Assembly (NCBI GenBank): GCA_964036665.1
Contig: OZ038526.1
Coordinates: 33,480,001-33,544,000, forward strand
From: Gordius sp. MW1
Lineage: Eukaryota > Nematomorpha > Gordioida > Gordea > Gordiidae
Direction: 5' to 3'
Length of the DNA stretch: 64,000 nt
Part shown: piece after piece, positions 1-13,600 of the stretch
Layout of the letters: every line of letters starts with the position of its first letter
Position numbering within the stretch: position 1 is the first letter of the stretch
Made by a program: the position numbers and the translations under genes
The notes under the pieces: model-generated
The model's database searches: none
Told to the model about the DNA's origin: nothing
The model's input: the letters and a program-made list of their open reading frames with translations, nothing else

Positions 1-1270
1 TATACAATGATTTTTGTGGCAATATAATTGTCTGTTATTTTTTATAGAGTGCAATAATAGATCTTCTCTAATATAAATAATAGTTTTTAGGATTTTTAAA
101 GGAGGCCTGGACAATTTTTTATTATTAGGGGCCATGGCTGTAAAAGTTAGGTAACCATTGATTTAGATCTTATGAAATTAATAAAAAGAACAGTAAGTTA
201 TAATATCGCTACCTGAGAATTGGAGTGCTCTATCTGCAATTTTTGAAAATTTTAAAGTAAAAGTGCTATTCCTTAGATTTTTATATATTTTATCATAAAC
301 TTTTTATAAAATGTGGAAAACAAATTTTTTGGCTTCACTATTAAGGTTCTTATTTCGCTTAAATCGCGAATATCAATATTTTTTAGAATTGGTTTGCTCT
401 ATTAACCAATCGCAAGCGCTCATTTAATCACGTGAATAAATCGTCTGCTTTTAAATTTTAATTCGAATAATTTCTCTACAATTACTTTTCACATTGTTTT
501 ATGTCAAATATTTATAAATAAACTATTTCGGATGAAGATAATTTAAAGTAATATAAAAAATATAGCCATAACTATTATTATAAGTATCAAGAGGATAAAT
601 CAAAAAATTGTAAATAATGGTTGAAATTAGACTACAGGCAAAATTTGTATAAAAGATTAAAACTAATATTAATTTTAGGCTTTGTTCATTATTGCTCATG
701 GAAAAAGATGATTGTTATAGCCAAAGCAAATTTTGCAAGAGATAGGAAAAAAATTAAATTTTTAAAAGAGAATATTTAAGATTATTTAAAAATGAGAGAT
801 AAAATTTTAACGGAAATATTTGTTTAAAAATAGATATAAATGATTGTACCTCCATTTGATATTCTTTTATATGTATCATTTATTTTATAAATAATACATT
901 AATAGTAATTGTTGTAAATAATATGATTGCTACAAATTGGTCTAAGAAATTTAATTATATACTCAAAGATATTTAAAAAATTTCATAATTTACCTTAATG
1001 TACATAACCCTTTATTTAGCTACATTGCTCTATCTGAAATTTAAAAAATCAATTTTTTTATAAAATAAAAGAAAAAATCCACGTTTTTGGCTAAAACAAT
1101 ATAGATGCTAATAGTTTACACTATCAAACTTAATTTCAAGTCATATGATTAATAAGTTTAGATTTTATACCATTTCACACTTTGAACTCAATTATCTCAG
1201 TTCGGAGTTTTGTGCAGATAGAGCACTCCAATTCTCAGCTAGCGATATAATGATTATTATTAATTAAAAA
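1..1270. other. AT-rich stretch, nothing recognised
   Basis: No coding region, RNA gene or clear repeat border is visible here. Reading frames are short and of low complexity. The stretch ends where the first copy of the hairpin-ended repeat family begins. Confidence 0.6.
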
Positions 1271-1783
1271 ACTCGGGCCTTCGGCTCTCGTGGGAAGGGA
1301 GAGAAGGGAAGGGAAGAGGGGAAGGGAAGAGGGGAAGGGAAGGGGGGACGACTCATCTGTACTTCGTATAAATGTATCATATTTGCTATGCAATTTATGG
1401 GCGAGAAAGGTGGGAAGGGGCGATAATGCCAATAGGGGTATATTAAATGCCTAATGATTAATTAATTATTTATACAAAATTCCATCTATAGGCAAAATGT
1501 AATATAGGCTAGGGTTAGGGTTAGATTTAGTGTTTGCATCTAGTTGCGTATTACATTAGTTTTTATGGCCTTTAGTGATTATGGGTCTAACAAACATTAT
1601 ATTATAAAACATCACAATGTTAAGAATTTGCAGAATTGTTGGGAGAAATTTTTTGTTGAATTTAAACTATTTTTAATTAAAAAAATCAAAAATTTGGCCT
1701 ATGGTTATTTTTTCTCTATTGGTCTACCAACAGATACTCTATAAGTCAATGATAGCCAAAAAAACGGAAAAAAAAATTTTGAT

Positions 1784-2376
1784 GCTCACTTTGGCCAATG
1801 GTCATTTTTATCCATTGGTCAGCAGCCAGCACATGGTAAAAGTGGATATAAATTCATAAGGAAAAAAAAACAAAAAAATAATTCAAATCACATTTTGGCC
1901 AATGGTCATTTTTTTCCATTGGTCAGCAGCCAGGACACGGTAAAAGTGGATATAAATTCATAATAGTCAAAAAAAACGAAAAAAAAGTTTTCGAATCACA
2001 TTTTGGCCAATGGTCATTTTATTCCATTGGTCAGCAGCCAGCGGACGGCCAAAAAGTCATAATAGCAATGGTAGGAACAGGAACAATCATAATAGTAAAA
2101 AAACAACGAAAAAAATAATTTCGATTCACATTTTGGCCAATGGTCATTTTTTCCATCGGTCAGGAGCCAGCGGACGGCCAAAAAGTCATAATAGCAATGG
2201 TAGTAAAAGGAACAATCATAATAGTCAAAACAAAACGAAAAAATAAACTCGGATTCACATTTTGGCCAATGGTCATTTTTTTCATTGGTCAGCAGCCAGC
2301 GGACGGCCAAAAAGTCTTATTATCAATGATAGTAACAAGAACAATCATAAGAGTCAAAAAAACTCCGGGATTCTAA
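1784..2376 (+). repeat. Tandem ~110-125-bp units inside copy 1
   Basis: Five imperfect units are seen. Each starts near TTTTGGCCAATGGTCA, passes through CCATTGGTCAGCAGCCAGC and ends in GGCCAAAAAGTC followed by an A-rich spacer. Each unit contains nested inverted repeats (TTTTGGCC with GGCCAAAA, CCAATGG with CCATTGG), so a single strand could fold at each unit. Open frames across them are a by-product of the repetition, not genes. Confidence 0.75.
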
Positions 2377-2534
2377 CCCAAAAACTAGTTAAATTGCATA
2401 GCAATTAAAAGTAAACAACTTTTATTTATGTTTATTATCTAATAAAATGAAACAATAATAGAACAAGCAGACGGCCAAAAAGTCATATTATCAATGGTAG
2501 TAACAGGAAAAATATATTAATTTAATTTAAAAAA

Positions 2535-2625
2535 TAAAACAAAATTTTGCCCTCTCCGAGAATCGAACCAGCAATTCAGAACGTTCGCCGGGGTTAGAAC
2601 TCACATTAATAGAGGCATAGACTTT
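2535..2625 (-). repeat. tRNA-like (SINE-like) fragment
   Basis: Read on the minus strand there is a B-box-like GGTTCGATTCT followed by a short GAGGGCA end, as in the 3' half of a tRNA. The T stem does not pair well and no matching 5' acceptor arm is seen. It lies in a segment of copy 1 that is absent from copy 2, so it is probably a separate short insertion derived from a tRNA. Not a functional tRNA. Confidence 0.3.
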
Positions 2626-2953
2626 TGTAGGGGCACAGGGACCCATATCAGTAGAGGCATAGGCCTTTGTAGTGGAGGGCATAGGGTAATTATAGCAATT
2701 AATATCAATGTTACCCAATTCAAAAACGAATAGATATACTTATGCATTAATTTAACATAGTAATTACAACCCGACCCCGCCCGAAAGCGAGGGAGATAGA
2801 GATGAGGGGTGGGGCACCTCTTTCTCATGCATTAATTTAAAAAATCGATAACCTAATATACCCAATGCAAATAGATAGGGAGGGACGGACAACGGACAAC
2901 GGACATCAACGGACAACCAAAAACTAGCCCATAAATTGCATAGCAATTAATAT

Positions 2954-4818
2954 GCTAGGTAATTCGGGACAATCGAAAGATTACTAGTAGGGATCAATAA
3001 TAATATTTAGATTACACTTTGGATTAACCTTTCAAATTCAAATGCCTACAAATTCTCCAAGTGTATATTTTACTAATAACACAAATGCATACACACGAAA
3101 ATTAGCCATTTTTTCAAAGCTTTTGATAATCGCTGTTCAATGTTCCTTTTTCGCTAAAATGAACTGTTTCAGTGTTATGATCTGTTTTATTTGTCCTTTT
3201 ATTAATGTTGCCAAATTTGGTATTAACTTATTTATATACACTTTAGAACTAATGGTGAGCTAAAGCCCATGGTTTGGTAGGTTCAGATACGAACAAAGAA
3301 TCCAATATGATTAGAAGTTTTAATTAAAATGTTATTTATTCCAAGATTTAAATAAGATTCCATAAAAATCTCAAATTGACTGTTATGGGCAAAAACTCGT
3401 CGCTCATTTAACACTTGAGCTAGCAATCCTAACTTTGAATAATTTATAAATATAACTTTTTAAATTTTTTATACTATATAAATTGGTTTTTCAATTATAA
3501 TTTTCGATGACATTTCATAATCTTGCCAAAGCGTCCCCCAAAGCAAGTGATGTTAAACTTTGTTATTAATTTTAATACTATTGGCTGTGATTTTACTGGA
3601 CTTTGTTAAAAATTAATAAGCTTTGTATAATTTTTAAAAATTGTCGTAAATGATTTGCCTATATTGGGGTATAAGCTTGCGTCAGAAATATAGACAAAAA
3701 TTGAAGAGAAATAAAAGAGTGGTGTTAAAATTTCCCGGTTAAAAATCTTTGTATTATATCAAAATTTTAATTTACCCTATATAAAATCCAAATTTTGCAA
3801 AAAGTTGTTATTATCATATTAATCCGGATTCATTTTATCCACCACCTATAAAAAAAGATTATGTTTATATGTCGTGAATGAAAAAAGATAGGGCCTAGCC
3901 AGGCGAAAGCAGAAAAGGGAACCCTGAATTAAAAAAACTTTCATATTTAATAAAACTATAGTTTGACTTAGAAAAATAGTATTTTTTCCATCCTTAATTA
4001 TAATCAAACCTTCTGTTCTTTTAACAAATCCTGACACCTTTGAAATGAGCATCAATAGTAAGTTAACAAAAACCATAAAATTGATAATTAAATGTCAGGA
4101 TGGGATTTATTTTATTATAGTATAACACATTAATTAGCTTTCATCGTTATAAAATGTACCATTAATTATTTATAAGAAACATGTTCCTCGTATCCTATTA
4201 AAATTTTTTTCTCTGAGTTAATTAAATTTTGTTCCACCCAGCAGCATATATACAAAACAAATTTGATTATTATGATTTAAACATTAAAAATAGTGTTAAG
4301 AGTAGAATTTGAACAAGGCCAAACATCGCTTTTAAATCTTCAAATTTAACAGACAGGGCATAATTTCAGCAGTTGGAGTAAAAACGGGATATAAACCATA
4401 GTGCAGAAAATTTTTTACCTAGTTTTATACATAAAGCTAATTAAGATTATTCATGCATATTGATAGACATGCTCGATAAGTTTAGAAGTAGCTAGAATTA
4501 ATTTGGTGTTCAGTGGCGTAGCTAGCATTTTTTCCGGGGGGGGGGCCCTAAATTTTATACCAGTGTGGAGAGGTCAATGGCGATTTGAAAAAAATTTCCA
4601 TAGCCATTTGTCAAACTTAATAATCAGCTATTCCTTTGTGTAATTTCTTTTTCACTTACTTGAACTAGATGTCAATATCATGTTCCTAAATCTTAGATCT
4701 CCCCATTTTCCTTTACCTTCGACTTCTCATGTGCATGCAAAATTAGAAACCTGCAAAGGGCCTCTTTAAGTCAATCAGCCTGCCAACACTGGGCCGGGCC
4801 GGGCCCATCAAAATAAAA
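2954..4818. other. Gap with nothing recognised except a MITE end relic
   Basis: AT-rich sequence without a supportable gene. At about 4513-4550 GGCGTAGCTAGCA is followed by a G run, resembling one end of the CATGGGCGTAGCC MITE family found elsewhere in the window. The other end is missing. Confidence 0.5.
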
Positions 4819-7026
4819 TAATTGCTATGCAATTTATGGGTTCGCTTTTCGTTGTCCGTCCATCCGTCCATTTGTCCGTCCGTCCAGGGTCCAACTTGTA
4901 ATTTATGCATAATTGCCGTGGAGATTTTAATGGCTATGGACTTATGCTTCTGTAAAGGACTTTTATTTCTTTGCAAATAGACTAGCTTATGACCGCTGGT
5001 TGGCTTTAATTTTTTTGACCTCGCCCGAGCCTAATATCCATTATTGTTGTTGTGCCCGACTGATTAGCTTTATACCTAATTTCTTTAGGCATATTGACTA
5101 GGTTGTTGCTATATATCGGATAATTGCGAAACTGGCTAAATAATGATTCCCAGCAAATTATGATGACCGTTGCTTACTTCTACTTTATCTGGCCCCGACT
5201 AGAGGCCAAAATTCTGGTTAATAGAAATTAAATTTGCTGTTTTGTGAATTTCTTTTGAGAATTTGTCTAGGTTGTTGCTTTATAACGGATGCTTGCAAAG
5301 CTGACTAAAAAATTCCCTGCATGTTAATGATGACCTTTTCTACATTATTTAACCCCGGCAAAAGGCCAAAATTATTTGATTAATTGCTATTTTAATTGGA
5401 TATTTGCTGTAAATTTTTTTCTTTTAGTTATTAACCTAATTTTGCATTGATTATATATTGTTCTTGTTAGTTAGATTAAACATATAGGCTTTTGGCCGTC
5501 TGCTGGCTACTGACAAATGGAAAAATGACGACTGACCAAAGTGGAATTATAAATTTTTTTCGTTTTTTTCTTATTTGGCCTGTGTGTATTTAAACGCTTT
5601 TTGACCTGCTGACTGCTGACCATCAGAAAAATGACCACTGGCCAAAGTGTATATCAAATTTTTTCTATATTATAATTATAGGCTATTTGGCCGTCTGCTG
5701 GCTACTGATCAATGCAAAAAATGACAACTGGCTAAAGTGGGTTTGGAAATCGATTTTTTCTTCTACATTATAATTATAGGCTAGTTATTTGGCCTGCTGG
5801 CTACTGACCAATGGAAAAGTGACCACTGGCCAAAGTGGGATTGAAAAATTTTTTCGTTTTTTTTATTTGGCTCTTATGTAATGAGACGCTTTTTAACCTG
5901 CTGACTGCTGACCATTAGAAAAAATGACCACTGGTCAAAGTGTATATAAATTTCTTTTTATATTATAATTATAAGCTATTTGGCCGTCTGCTGGCTACTG
6001 ACCAATGGAAAAAATGACCAATGGCTAAAGTCTGATTGGAAACTTTTTCGTTTTTTAATATTTGGCCCTTATGTATTTAGAAGTTCTTTGACCTGCTGAC
6101 CATTAGAAAAAAAGCCCACTGGCCAAAGTGTATATCGAAATTTTTATTCTATTTTTTGCCCTTATATAATTACTTTCCCACGTCCCACCGCACCCCACAC
6201 ACCTTACAAGGTTCTTTATATATATAGTTTTACAAATTGGTTTGCCCCGTCCCTTTTTGCTCATAAAACCGCTTTCCACTAACCTAACCCTGAATATAAT
6301 GCAAAATTTCCACCTTCATTTCACCGTCGCATCTATTATTCGGACCAATCCATTCTTTTATTCGCTAGAGTAGACAAAATGTTACCATTTCATTGTTGCT
6401 TTCTTGTTTATACTATACATATGGGCATGATTTGAATAGAGTCTATAGTCATAATTAAATTAAGGGTCGCCTACACCAAATTGTTTAAATTTATACAGTA
6501 TCAAAAAAACGATAAATTGAAAGTTGTACGTTTTGGAAGGATGACTATTGGCTTTTCCAAGGTCATACCCTCTATTTGCGTTCCCTTCGCCATTTTGATT
6601 AATCTAGAATTTGATAAATAAGAATGAATGAAAGAAAAACTATTGCTCACAATCAATTATAAAATGCAATGATAACTTAGTTTTTTCGCATACAAATAAT
6701 TAAAAAGCTCAATTTTGTAAAAACTGCTATAAAACATTTATTAGAACTTTATGAAAATAGTATATTTAAAAAAACAATTATAACATTGTACGAGTATCAT
6801 CTGACTCCCTGCTTGATTATTGCCCCCCCCCATAGGATTCTCGCCCCTTCCCACCTTTATCCCCCATAAATTGCATAGCAAATATGCTACGTTTATACGG
6901 AGCATGGATGAGTTTTGTAAAAATAATACCCCAAACTAGGCGCATGTAACAAAACGAAAAAACGAACTCCAAGTCGGACGCCCCCTCCCCTCTTCCCCCC
7001 TCCCACCAGGGGGCGAAGCCCCTGGT
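4819..7026 (-). repeat. Hairpin-ended repeat family, copy 3 (reverse, diverged)
   Basis: Read on the minus strand, this segment has the same order of parts as copies 1 and 2. It begins with a 5' hairpin at 7001-7026 (CCAGGGGC-TTC-GCCCCCTGG), then a purine-rich tract, TTTGCTATGCAATTTATGGG near 6872-6893, a TTAGGGTTAGG motif near 6283-6293, GGCCAATGGTCA-type units from about 6140 down to 5495, an ACGGACGGACAAATGGACGG tract and the AATTGCATAGCAATT end at 4819-4833. It is longer and more diverged than the other two, so the family has been present for some time. Confidence 0.65.
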
Positions 7027-10000
7027 TTATTTAATTTTTAAATATTCGTGTTAATCCTATTGAATGTATATTTTTAACAATTAGTAATTATAAAATATTT
7101 TTATAAATTTCAGTTTAAAAGTATAAATCTATATTATTTAAGTTATATTTATAGTAATAACATCACAATTACTCTATTAAATGAGGGCACAATGTAGATA
7201 AAGGTTTGTGGATTTAATTAAATAAAATCGAATTTTAATTATGAGAAAATGTAAATCCCCCATTGACTAAATCTAATTTTTAATTAAATTAATTGTTTAT
7301 CCTTCTTTTATCTTTAAAAATGAATAAATGCATTAACGAAGAAATTAATTTGGTGTACAATTTTTAATTTGTCTAAAGTTATCATAACAATAACAAGCCT
7401 TATCTTTTAAAACACATTATTTAATACAAGACAATGATATCGGTTATTTTAAGTTCGTCCATTGAATAATAAAACTATTTTTTCCCAAAACTAAATTAAA
7501 TTGAATGAACTTTTAAAATAATAAACCCTTTGATTTAATGATGTCGAGAGATAATTATTTTAATAAATATATATAAAGAAAACGTAGAAGAATTATGTTT
7601 GTTTTTGGCATTTATTTTAATATTTTAATATAGCCTTATGTTTAACTAATAATTTACATGGTCTCCGTTTTTATTAGTTATTTGCTTTATTGAAATTCGT
7701 TTAACATCATTCAAACTAATAAAAATAAAATTCGTTCAAATATTTTATTTACAAATTAATACATATAATAAGGACCATCACAATGTTAGCATTTCTTAAG
7801 ACACTTAAACTTTTATCATGAGTTATAATTAAACACAATTCAAATTAAAAATGAATTTGGGAGAGTAATAAGATAGCTTATATGGATGATAAAATTAAAT
7901 TTTTTACCCCTTCGAGTAACAAATTGGCGAACATTTAAGAGTATAAGTACATAAAAACTATACATTAAATCCCTGAATAACTTTATGCATGAAAATGTAT
8001 AACATAAGGACTCATAACAGTTAAATAGTGAGACAGGCAAAATTTTACATGAGATTCAATTAAAAATGTCTCTATTTAATAGCATTTTAGTTTGCGGCTA
8101 GGAGCGTAGCTAGGATTTCTCGGGGAGGGGAGGAGGAACCTGCAAGAAATTTTTTTTAACATTTTTGTAACAAAATACAAAACCAAAATTTTTCCGACCG
8201 CTAGGCCCACTGTCTGGGGGCAACTGAATTAGATCTTCAGGTAGGCCCGGACGGGCACCATAACTTGATTAGGGCAATTCTGACTTTATGAAATTTTTTA
8301 AATAGTGTATTTTTTGTCATCTTTATTTGATTATATAATAATATTTGTAACAATTAATCGCATATTTTATCCAAAAAAATCGAGAATAAAATCAAAAGAT
8401 TTTTGATTATATGACAAAACAATTAATTAATGCTAAAAATTTAAAAAAATTTATTTTGATCCGGGCAGTTGGGCATCTATACTGATTTGGGCATGGCCGA
8501 GCGTACTCTTAGAGTGGTTCAGACATACATTGGCGAAAAAGTTTGCTATCGGTCAAGGCCGGGTTCTAGCAGAAAAATGTAGACAGATATGACCTATGAT
8601 AAAGATAAATTCTGCATAAAGAATATGGAACGTTATAATAAAACAATCTTTGATTTTTCTGTTGCCCAGCGATTGTTTATCTAGAATTTCACCTGAGGTA
8701 AGAGAGCATTTATAATTATTTGTTAGTAATGTCAATTCGTTTAATCGATGCTTTGACATACCTTGGACAAACTTTGCTTAACCCCTGTCTTAATACCCGA
8801 TTCAATATCAAAGCCCCATATTTTTTGTCCAAATATGCGATTTACATGTAAGGGAATCAACAATTTTCTTTTAGCTATTATGTGAATATGGATTAGTAAG
8901 CGTAATTAAAGGACAAATAAAAACAAAGCAAAAATTTAAAATGGCGTGACGCGCGTATTAAGACGCGGCTATGTGTTAGCTTTTTTAATCTAGATTCAAA
9001 ATAGCCTATTTTGGAAGACAAAAAAGTGTGGTTATATTAGATAATGGTTTAGAAATAATTTATAAGTTGTTAGGGTGTCGAATGCATTCTTAAGGCGACA
9101 GATCTTTGAGTTTAAGACAATGCCATATACAATAAATCTTTTTCTAATAAGGATAATGTTTATGCCCTTCAAATCGCTAGAGTAATTCGGCCAAAAAAAT
9201 TAAATTTCAGGCACAATAGCCGAAGGATTTTGCAGGAATTAGATTAGAAAGTTAATTATAATTTTTTTTATCGAAAACCGTTAATTTATTAATGAAAGAA
9301 ACCAAAGGGGATAAATAATGTTATTTTATAATGAATCTCAATAAATTCAGTTGAAATATTAAAACAAAAATTTTTCCTCTTGGCAAATTGAGGTCTTTTT
9401 AGAATTTAGATCTAAATCTGATAAATTAGTTTTACCTTCCGCTAACCAAAAAATTTAACAAAACTCTTAGTCACACTGATTCATATAAAGTTGCGATGTT
9501 ACCTGCTAGTGGAATGACCTGTTTAATGTCAAAACCCTTTTTTTAATAGCTTGCATAGTAACAATGTGTAGCTGAAAAATTTATCAAAATAAGAAAGGGA
9601 ATTTAAATATTTATATTGCTGAAATAACAACCCCCATAGTTTATAAAATTGCTATTTATAGGTGTGGGAAAGTGAGGTAGTGGGGAAAATGCTTAATCAA
9701 CTTTTTTATTGGCAAGCGAACAAGTGGGTTAAAAGCCTTTTGCAATTAAAAGTATATAATATATATTATAAGTGTCTTAATCTTATATGCAAGTATAAAT
9801 ACTTTTAATTACTCATTTATTTATAGATAAAAAAATATGAATTTTGCTAAGTTGGCTATGCCACTGTTTGCGCCGTTAAGTCATATGAAATATAAGTGCT
9901 ATCGAAAGCTGTAATGAATAGCAAATTGCATATTTAAGAGTGAGTGCTAGAATATGATTGATCATAAAACATTTGTAGGTGAATATTTTTGTATGCACAA

Positions 10001-10235
10001 GATTAATGTCTGCATTCCAAATATCCATTAAGGTATTAACGCCCACATTTGAGAATCGTAGTAAAATAGTATATGAATGACAGGTAAACTAAAAATTCCA
10101 GTACATCCAAATCAAAGGCTGTAGAATTTGTTTTATATACTTTTTGTCTTGCTAGGCAGTTTATTATTACAATTATACCTTATTCAATCGTCTGTTTGTT
10201 GAAAAACTAATTTATTAATGTTTTTTTTCCATTAG
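7027..10235. other. Gap upstream of the synaptotagmin exons
   Basis: Mostly AT-rich sequence with no supportable exon. At about 8102-8150 GAGCGTAGCTAGGAT plus a G-rich tract looks like a single decayed MITE end. Any further 5' exon or the promoter of the synaptotagmin gene should lie here or farther left, but I cannot place it. Confidence 0.5.
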
Positions 10236-10682
10236 TTGCCATGAAACAGGGAACTAAACCAGTGTTAGCAATCAGTTTGTGTCTGTTAGCGACCGTTTTG
10301 TTAACTCTTATCATATTATTCGTATGGACCAAAGCAAAAGCTCACAGAAAACATTGCGGGAAAAAGGGTAAGCGAAAAAGCAAAAATCGAATAACATACG
10401 ATGAAGAGGACAGTGACGAAAATACGGATATCAAAATTGTCGAGGAAAAAAAGTATTATCCACTCCATCTAGGAGGAAAAGATTCTTTAAATAATATTCG
10501 ACTAAGTCAAAAAAATTCGTTGGATTCAACAACGTCACTTAAGGATAACCAGGCCATAACGAACTCCACTTTGAGTTATAAAGCTACGGAAAAAGGAAAA
10601 GGACATTTGGTCGGCAAAAATAAAAAGATTAGGATCGATTGGTATAAAGTCAAAAAACCGGATGCGGGATTATTGAAAAATG
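10236..10682 (+). CDS. Syt7-like exon: N-terminus and membrane helix
   Basis: A strong acceptor (T-tract then CCATTAG) precedes the exon. An ATG at 10241 opens a frame starting MKQGTKPVL, then about 20 hydrophobic residues ([20 protein letters not shown]), then a basic stretch ([20 protein letters not shown]) and an acidic patch (DEEDSDEN). This is the type I topology of synaptotagmins, with a short lumenal end and a basic cytosolic stop-transfer. The frame stays open to 10720; I place the donor at 10682/10683 (AATG then GTATTA) because only there does its phase fit the next exon. An upstream exon could add N-terminal residues, since the acceptor lies before the ATG. Confidence 0.7.
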
Positions 10683-13600
10683 GTATTAATATAAGAATTG
10701 AAGGCTCGGTATTTATTTAAATAAGTAATATGTGAGTAAAAATATACACATTTGCATTTAAGTTACTATTATGAAGGTTTAAGCTAGTGCGGCAATGATT
10801 AATTCAATATTGGTTCAAGCTTAATTCATCGCTCAACTCATGATCTAAATATTTTTAATACCTTTAATAATAATTTTGAGAAAAACTTAATTTTAACAAA
10901 CTTATTATGAACTTAAAGGACTTAATATATGTTTTAAGATATGAAGGTTAGTTTAAATTCATTTTTAAAACATAATCGAAGGTTGATTATACTACTATAT
11001 GCTTAGAAGTTAAATTGATTTGGAACTATTTTATTTAAGGTTTAGGCAACAAACATTATAGCAACCCACTTAGAACAAAGAAATCTAAAGGAGTTCAAGG
11101 TAATAGAGAGGTCGCGCATAAACTATCAACCATGTCATTTAAAGATGGTGAATTAAATGCTAGGTGCCCAGCCTCGCCCACAACTCCGTTGATAGGTTCG
11201 GGCTCGGCCACTATTGGAGGCATTCTTGTAGGTATAGGATATGGGATCGGAGGAGGTGGTTCGTACTTGCATCAATTTTTCCCAGCACAGTCAAAGCAAA
11301 TTGGTGATAATGGGGAAAATGATCTAACAACAAATTTTTTAGAGATTAAAGAAAAACAGCAGGAGGAAGTTAAATCTTCAAAACTGGATTCATTAAAATT
11401 GGCTAAATCATTTCTCCCGAAACATTTTCAGCGCGATCGCGGTGCTCATGATCTTAGCATACATGAAAGGTAAAACCAAAATTCGCTTAAATAAGCTCAT
11501 AGCAATATAGTTCAAAATATAATTGAACTAAAAGAATCTATTTCCATAAACATTGAATTAATCTAAATGCATGTTTATTTGATGACAAAGATTTAATTTT
11601 ATATACAATACAGGTTTAATAACTTTCAAAGGCTTTATACATTTTTTTAATTTAAGCTTTCCTAAATTGCTATTTACTTTTATGTGGTAGCGTTGGTTGC
11701 AAACTTTTGATTGTATAGTGTATATTGTTTTTTAATAACCTTGGATGATTTAGCCATCTTAAATTTATAGTTTATAAGCTTTGAGATAAGATAAAGCAAA
11801 CGAAGCAGATAAATTAAATGTTGATTTGAAAACTGTTACAATTGAAATTAATATATGCAAATAGGTGGCTCAATCTACATTAACAAATACATGTAATGAA
11901 AAGTTTTAAAATACAATTTAAGAATGACACATCATATAATGTAATTACAACAATTATTAAAATACCTTCTATATTGTATTATAAGCATATTTTGCACTGT
12001 TTTATTTGTTAACTAAAACCCATAGCAAGCGCTTTGACTTTAAACTAAATAAAAACAATCTGCCAAACAAATTTTGTCTAGTCTTTATACTAGTAAAAAA
12101 GCGTTAGTCCTTAGTTGTATATAATAATGAATATTTTCTAGTTAAGTGGAACGTGAGAATTAGGTGGATTTCAAGAGCAAAAGATTCTATTTAACATTTT
12201 AACTTTGCTCTATTGCCGATTTGGCATAGCCACTGTTTTCAAAATTAATAAAAAAATAATTCATAAATGAATTCACATGTTCTTGAAAGGTGTAGAGCTC
12301 TTAACCATTTGACATGTAATTCAACGATATTGTATTCATGAGAGAAGTGACATCTCACCCAAAACGTATGTGGGTAGTAGTGTTGTAAAAATGGCTGAGT
12401 TTAGTTTGGCCGATCTTTGGTTTTAATAGACTAAACATAAACAGAGCAAAGGTTTGACCGAAAAACCTTTGCTCTGTTTATGTTTAGTCAACCAAAACCA
12501 AAGATCGACCAAATAAAACCCAGCCGTTTTTATAACGAATCCGGGTCAAACGTTTTCAGGGTCAAACGTTATAAAAACAACTAAAAATAACTAAAATAAT
12601 TAAAACCTTACCCTAACCTTAACCCTACCCCTATATAGAGAACCCTAATTATGTATAAAACCTTCAGATCTACCTAAATTAAAAGCTTATATCATAATTT
12701 TTAAAGAAATTTTTAGTTGTTTTTAGTTATTTTTAGTTGTTTTATAACGTTTGACTTGAGAACGTTTGACTTGGTACCTTTTATAACACTAGTGGGTAGG
12801 CCCTCTTATAATCGGAAATCAAATTTATACTATTTTTTAATCAATTGTACATGAATACTTACATTTAAATAGACATATAAGAGTATTGGTGGTGAATATA
12901 AATTTGATTTTATCAGTATATGTATAAATGGCGTGCACTTTTATGTATAAAATTTCATGGTTGTAGCATATTAGTAATGACGATAAATTGTAGCATCAAA
13001 TCGAATAGAACTTTTTATTTCTTATCAAAGCTCATATTGATGATTATTCAACGTTTATAAATTATTGACGAGAAGGTCATATACTTAGCTCGTTATCAAT
13101 GGGTGAGAGCATCCTTTGATACTTTTTACATACTCGTATTAAGGTTAATTAATTATTAATTTCCATTTTTCTGGCCATCCTCCTTATACAAAACATTTTT
13201 TGTGGAATATATGGTCAACCATCTATATAAATTCAATGGAAAATACATATTCCAATTTTATAACCCTCGTTCCTGATTTTAGGTTGTCATAATGAATAAT
13301 TCATTAATAGTGAAAAGACAACGAGGAAACTGGCGCTTATGTAATGAAAAATCTTTTGATACTAACAACTAAGATGGCGGTTAAGCATGTATGACGACTA
13401 ACACATTTTTTTGAAATACAATAGAGGTGCTGATTGTGACAGTAAAAATGAATAGTTTTGAGCATAAAGTTTTTCTCTAAATAAATAACATTAGTTTGTA
13501 TGTAATTTATATTTAAAAGCTGTTAAAAAGTTGTTGTATTATATTCATGAATCAAAATTAAAAATAATCTACTCTGTATTTTAATAGTTTACATATAATT

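Larger units (their letters stand above)
1271..2953 (+). repeat. Hairpin-ended repeat family, copy 1
   Basis: About 1.7 kb closely matches 41256-43066 and, more distantly, the reverse strand of 4819-7026. In order it holds a 5' hairpin (CTCGGGCCTTCGGC type), a purine-rich GGGAAGG tract, the motif TTGCTATGCAATTTATGGGC, two TAGGGT-like units, a block of roughly 110-125-bp tandem units, a copy-specific tRNA-like segment, an ACGGACAACGGAC tract, and a 3' end with the stem-loop AATTGC-ATA-GCAATT. The 5' motif is the inverted complement of the 3' end, so the element has subterminal inverted repeats. No transposase or reverse transcriptase is visible. It may be a non-autonomous transposon; I do not recognise the family. 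Confidence 0.75.

Noticed and set aside
1320-1400. Possible hammerhead ribozyme on the minus strand (ACAGATGAGTCGTCC near a hairpin)
   Set aside because: The invariant CUGAUGA core is changed to CAGAUGA and no GAAA with a closing stem II follows at the right spacing, in either copy.
1505-1526. Telomere-like TAGGGT repeats
   Set aside because: Only two or three units, present at the same place inside each repeat copy, so they are part of the element and not a chromosome end.
2010-2376. Open frames of 78-98 codons on both strands
   Set aside because: They arise from the tandem repeat itself; the same words appear in several frames with no start context or domain.
1784-2376. CRISPR-like array
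   Set aside because: Units are long, tandem, diverged and lack unique spacers; the genome is eukaryotic. The same holds for 57264-57610.
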